From Patescibacteria group bacterium UBA661 (lineage in GTDB: Bacteria > Patescibacteriota > Minisyncoccia > Phycocordibacterales > UBA918), in contig DBNX01000034.1 of the NCBI GenBank assembly GCA_002299465.1, positions 1 to 6,573 on the forward strand: a stretch of DNA of 6,573 bases, in the 5' to 3' direction. The translations under genes and the position numbers were made by a program. A model generated the notes under the pieces. It was not told where the DNA came from, ran no database searches, and worked only from the letters and a program-made list of their open reading frames with translations. Below, piece by piece: positions 4,913 to 6,573 of the stretch (the stretch's first letter is position 1; each line of letters begins with the position of its first letter).

Positions 4913-4946
4913 TTGACTTTATTTTTGATTCGTATAAAATGGCGCC
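4913..4946 (+). promoter_or_regulatory. rRNA-type promoter with GC-rich discriminator
   Basis: TTGACT (4913-4918), a 16-bp spacer and TAAAAT (4935-4940) are each one base from consensus. GGCGCC (4941-4946) follows immediately, a GC-rich discriminator typical of stable-RNA promoters under growth-rate or stringent control. Nothing but structured leader lies between it and the 23S gene, so it is the best candidate promoter for that gene. Confidence 0.7.
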
Positions 4947-5012
4947 TACGTATTTATGAGTTTGCAAGTTTAGACACGCACCGCTGCTTTCTCTTCGCAT
5001 TAGCGAATGGAT

Positions 5013-5040
5013 GGCCGCGGACACGCGGTCTTTTCTTTCT
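5013..5040 (+). terminator. Terminator-like hairpin within the rRNA leader
   Basis: GGCCGCG (5013-5019) pairs with CGCGGTC (5024-5030, one G-T pair) around GACA. It is followed by TTTTCTTTCT. It lies about 70-95 nt after the predicted start site. It could attenuate 23S transcription or end a separate RNA of about 85-90 nt. Confidence 0.45.
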
Positions 5041-5141
5041 CACTCAAGGAGGTACGCGATCATTGACAATCGCATATTCTAGGAACCGATTTGATAAGGT
5101 CGGTTCCGAAAAACCCTCGAGTGTTTCGACGCACTCGAGGT

Positions 5142-5175
5142 GCACTCGAAATTTGCTTCGGCAGATTTCGAGTGC
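5142..5175 (+). repeat. Very stable UUCG-capped hairpin in the leader
   Basis: GCACTCGAAAT (5142-5152) pairs with ATTTCGAGTGC (5165-5175). The stem continues through TTGC/GCAG, with one T-G pair, to a C(TTCG)G cap at 5156-5161. That makes 15 bp closed by one of the most stable tetraloops. There is no T run, so it is a folding or processing element and not a terminator. Confidence 0.7.
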
Positions 5176-5473
5176 TAGGTAAAACGATCTTGCGGGTTAA
5201 GACAATACCGCGAGGTGGGTCTTTTCGTCCCCGCAAGATCACAAACAAACCGTCACTTCAGATTTATTTGTATTTTTCTGAAGTGACACACACTCAAAAA
5301 ATTGTACAGCGGTGTACAGCATTCCTTACAGGAATGTAAGGGTGTATGGTGGATGCCTTGGCTTCAAGAAGCGATGAAAGACGTGGTATGGCTGCGATAA
5401 GGTTCGGGGAGGTGCCAAACAACCTTCGATCCGGACATTTCTGAATGGGGAAACCTTCCTACTTTCAGTAGGA

Positions 5474-5573
5474 CCGAGCACCTTCTCAGGTCGCGTTATT
5501 TTGGATGGCTGTATCGTAATATAGCAAATATACGAAGAGCCACAAAAGCAACGTTACTTTAGAAGGTGCTCGG
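5474..5573 (+). other. Intervening sequence 1 in 23S (helix 10 region)
   Basis: CCGAGCACCTTCT (5474-5486) pairs perfectly with AGAAGGTGCTCGG (5561-5573). It follows an intact helix 9 (TCCTAC-TTTCA-GTAGGA, 5457-5473) and precedes GGAAGTGAAACATC, so it occupies the helix 10 position, where E. coli has only about 30 nt. The interior folds as a rod: CGTT/AACG (5494-5497/5550-5553), TTTTG/CAAAA (5499-5503/5543-5547), TGGCT/AGCCA (5506-5510/5538-5542) and TCGTA/TACGA (5514-5518/5531-5535). It has no ORF. A long terminal stem suits double-strand RNA cleavage, as known for other 23S intervening sequences, and might leave a fragmented rRNA. Confidence 0.75.
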
Positions 5574-5619
5574 GCGCACGGAGGGAAGTGAAACATCACA
5601 TTACCTCTAGGAAAAGAAA

Positions 5620-5779
5620 GCAATATATGGAAATTTCTTTCTGGACGGATGCCGAGCACGTTCTTAGTGTCTAACACTATTTTTGTGCTTGTGCACCGTT
5701 CAAAAGAACAGTGGTTATAAGCATCGTTCGACATTGAGAACGTGCTCGGCACCATTACGTTCAGGAAGAAGTTTCTTGC
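5620..5779 (+). other. Intervening sequence 2 on an expanded 23S helix (near E. coli nt 223-235)
   Basis: E. coli has a short hairpin between GGAAAAGAAA and AGTAGCGGCGAGCG; here it grows by well over 100 nt. The base is GCAA/TTGC (5620-5623/5776-5779) plus an 18-bp stem with three G-U pairs (5630-5647 with 5758-5775). The inner element TGCCGAGCACGTTCT (5650-5664) pairs perfectly with 5737-5751, and pairing continues with two G-U pairs through 5671/5730. It has no ORF. The terminal-repeat core is the same as in insertions 1 and 3. The interior shares TATTTTG-like and AAGCATCGTT blocks with insertion 1 (AAGCAACGTT) at matching distances from the ends. Confidence 0.75.
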
Positions 5780-6047
5780 GATTCCCTTAGTAGCGGCGAG
5801 CGAAACGGGAATAGCCCAAACCATTCGTATTTATATGAGTGGGGTTGTAGGGCAAAGACGGCATTTAGTTGCAGAGAGTTACAAAACAGATAGATAAAAA
5901 AATGTTCTGGAAAGAACAACCCCAGTAGGTAATAGTCCTGTATTTGAAATCTATTTGACTCTCTTGTTTTTGTTCCTGAGTAGTTCGAGACACGAATAGC
6001 TCGAATGAATCTGCCAGCACTAACTGGTAAGGCTAAATATTCTTGAA

Positions 6048-6093
<46 letters not shown>

Positions 6094-6144
6094 GGAGAGG
6101 GGAGTGAAATAGATCTGAAACCATACACCTACAAGGAGTCGGAG

Positions 6145-6438
6145 CCGAGCACCTTCGTGTGCGTTACAATACGGAGTATGTATTATGTATACATACTCGA
6201 AACTGGTTCAGAGAAAAAGTTTTATGTAGGTTATACCAATGATTTGAAACGACGATTGCTTGAGCACAACTTAGGTAATAACGTTTCAACCAAATACGGT
6301 GTACCTTGGAAACTTGCTTATTACGAAGCTTACGCAACGCAAGCCGTTGCCAGGCAAAGAGAACGTAATTTGAAACAGCGAGGCAATGCGTATCATAGCC
6401 TCATAAAACGTATTAGTAGTTCATAGGAAGGTGCTCGG
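6145..6438 (+). mobile_element. Intervening sequence 3 in 23S helix 25, encoding a GIY-YIG nuclease
   Basis: CCGAGCACCTTC (6145-6156) pairs perfectly with GAAGGTGCTCGG (6427-6438), and G6144-T6439 can add a wobble pair. The flanks AAGGAGTCGGAGC and TGACGGCGTGCC are normal 23S sequence around helix 25, a site known in several bacteria to carry intervening sequences. The segment is 294 nt. Almost all of it is the nuclease ORF, whose stop codon directly abuts the right repeat. Removing the ORF leaves about 45 nt. No group I or group II intron core is recognisable. It may be a transposing or homing element, or an insertion processed out of the rRNA by RNase. Confidence 0.7.
6178..6426 (+). CDS. 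Small GIY-YIG endonuclease encoded inside 23S rRNA
   Basis: This 82-aa protein is a complete minimal GIY-YIG domain of the short stand-alone (UPF0213/YhbQ-like) type. The GIY strand is YYVYIL (2-7), and the YIG strand is FYVGYTNDL (15-23). The catalytic Arg is Arg25 or Arg26, followed by EHN (His30). The STKYGVPWKLAYYEAY block comes next, and the metal-binding Glu is probably Glu62 in ARQRERNLKQRG. All expected residues are present, so it should cut DNA. The start is the ATG at 6178, where the domain begins. A GTG at 6157 would add seven residues. GGAG (6173-6176) is only 1 nt from the ATG, so initiation is unusual. It would be translated from pre-rRNA or an excised fragment. A homing or mobility role is inferred from location. 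Confidence 0.85.
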   Translation: MYYVYILETGSEKKFYVGYTNDLKRRLLEHNLGNNVSTKYGVPWKLAYYEAYATQAVARQRERNLKQRGNAYHSLIKRISSS

Positions 6439-6573
6439 TGACGGCGTGCCTATTGAAGAATGAGCCGGCGAGTGTACCTTTGTTCTTGTCTAAGTGGTAA
6501 CCCCACGGAGGCACAGTGAAAGCGAGCGTGAATAGCGCGAAATAATAAGAGCAGGGGTACGACCCGAAGCGTG

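Larger units (their letters stand above)
4947..5323 (+). ncRNA. Structured 23S pre-rRNA leader
   Basis: This stretch has no credible protein gene, tRNA or 16S sequence, and consists largely of hairpins. In order: TTCGC/GCGAA (4994-5007); GGCCGCG/CGCGGTC with a T-rich tail (5013-5040); GCGAT/ATCGC (5056-5073); GGAACCGA/TCGGTTCC (5082-5107); CCTCGAGTG/CACTCGAGG (5115-5140); a 15-bp stem capped by C(UUCG)G (5142-5175); GATCTTGCGGG/CCCGCAAGATC (5186-5240) with an inner ACC-GCGA-GGT; GTCACTTCAGA/TCTGAAGTGAC (5252-5287); and TGTACA twice (5303-5318). The likely role is a pre-rRNA leader for folding, processing or antitermination. Part of it could instead be a separate small RNA. No boxA was recognised. 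Confidence 0.6.

Noticed and set aside
5063..5095. Second promoter from the consensus TTGACA at 5063
   Set aside because: No -10-like hexamer lies 15-19 bp downstream, and the box falls in the loop of a leader hairpin.
5063..5182. ORF starting at a TTG behind AAGGAGGT in the rRNA leader
   Set aside because: The 39 codons simply translate the leader hairpins (CTCGAG and TTCGAG repeats). The product has no recognisable domain and the region sits between an rRNA promoter and 23S.
5082..5287. tRNA gene in the leader
   Set aside because: The stems are separate simple hairpins. No cloverleaf, no TTCGANNCC T-arm in the right position and no acceptor pairing was found.
5486..5824. 112-aa minus-strand reading frame across the 23S gene
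   Set aside because: It is antisense to conserved 23S core sequence and two insertions, with no promoter, RBS or family signature.
6145..6438. Group I or group II intron in 23S
   Set aside because: Outside the ORF only about 45 nt remain, too few for a catalytic core, and the ends are a simple stem at a loop position.

Overview
The window most likely comes from a member of the Candidate Phyla Radiation (Patescibacteria), possibly Parcubacteria-like. This is an inference from gene content: a RAYT-type transposase with the YIHLNPVK motif, a DUF1360-like membrane protein without its cysteines, a winged-helix protein with a decayed nucleotidyltransferase tail, a very small GIY-YIG nuclease, few Shine-Dalgarno sites on the plus strand, and a 23S rRNA gene that has its own promoter and carries several insertions. 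No taxonomic search was possible.

Layout. Positions 1-52 hold a perfect 52-nt palindrome acting as a bidirectional terminator. A REP-associated tyrosine transposase (77-763) follows, ending in two small hairpins. Next come a 33-aa membrane peptide, a DUF1360-like membrane protein and an FMN-binding split-barrel (PNPOx-like) protein, closed by a long hairpin at 1856-1892. Positions 1908-3047 are the ribosomal stalk unit: a promoter, an L10-type autoregulatory leader, rplJ and rplL, ending at a bidirectional terminator (3097-3124). On the minus strand, 3143-3358 encodes a 71-aa protein with a CCHC zinc-knuckle-like N-terminus and an RMF-like RGYxAG...GW C-terminus, with its own promoter. A single-domain response regulator (3553-3963) lies upstream, also on the minus strand, with its own promoter and terminator. 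The divergent wHTH gene (4168-4803) reads towards the rRNA region.

Positions 4804-5323 contain no credible protein gene. They hold two adjacent DnaA-box-like 9-mers, a strong promoter with a GC-rich discriminator (4913-4946), and a leader of about 380 nt packed with stable hairpins that runs into the 23S rRNA gene. The 23S gene begins near 5326 and is cut by the window end at a point equivalent to roughly E. coli nt 680. No 16S or tRNA gene lies between promoter and 23S, so the 23S gene appears unlinked from 16S.

The most notable feature is inside the 23S gene. Three extra segments (5474-5573, 5650-5751, 6145-6438) interrupt otherwise recognisable 23S sequence at helix 10, at the hairpin near E. 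coli nt 223-235, and at helix 25. All three are bounded by near-identical inverted repeats with the core CCGAGCAC(C/G)TTC. The first two are about 100 nt, non-coding and rod-like, with similar interiors. The third carries a complete GIY-YIG endonuclease ORF. They look like one family of 23S intervening sequences, or a mobile element, with one copy encoding a possible homing nuclease.
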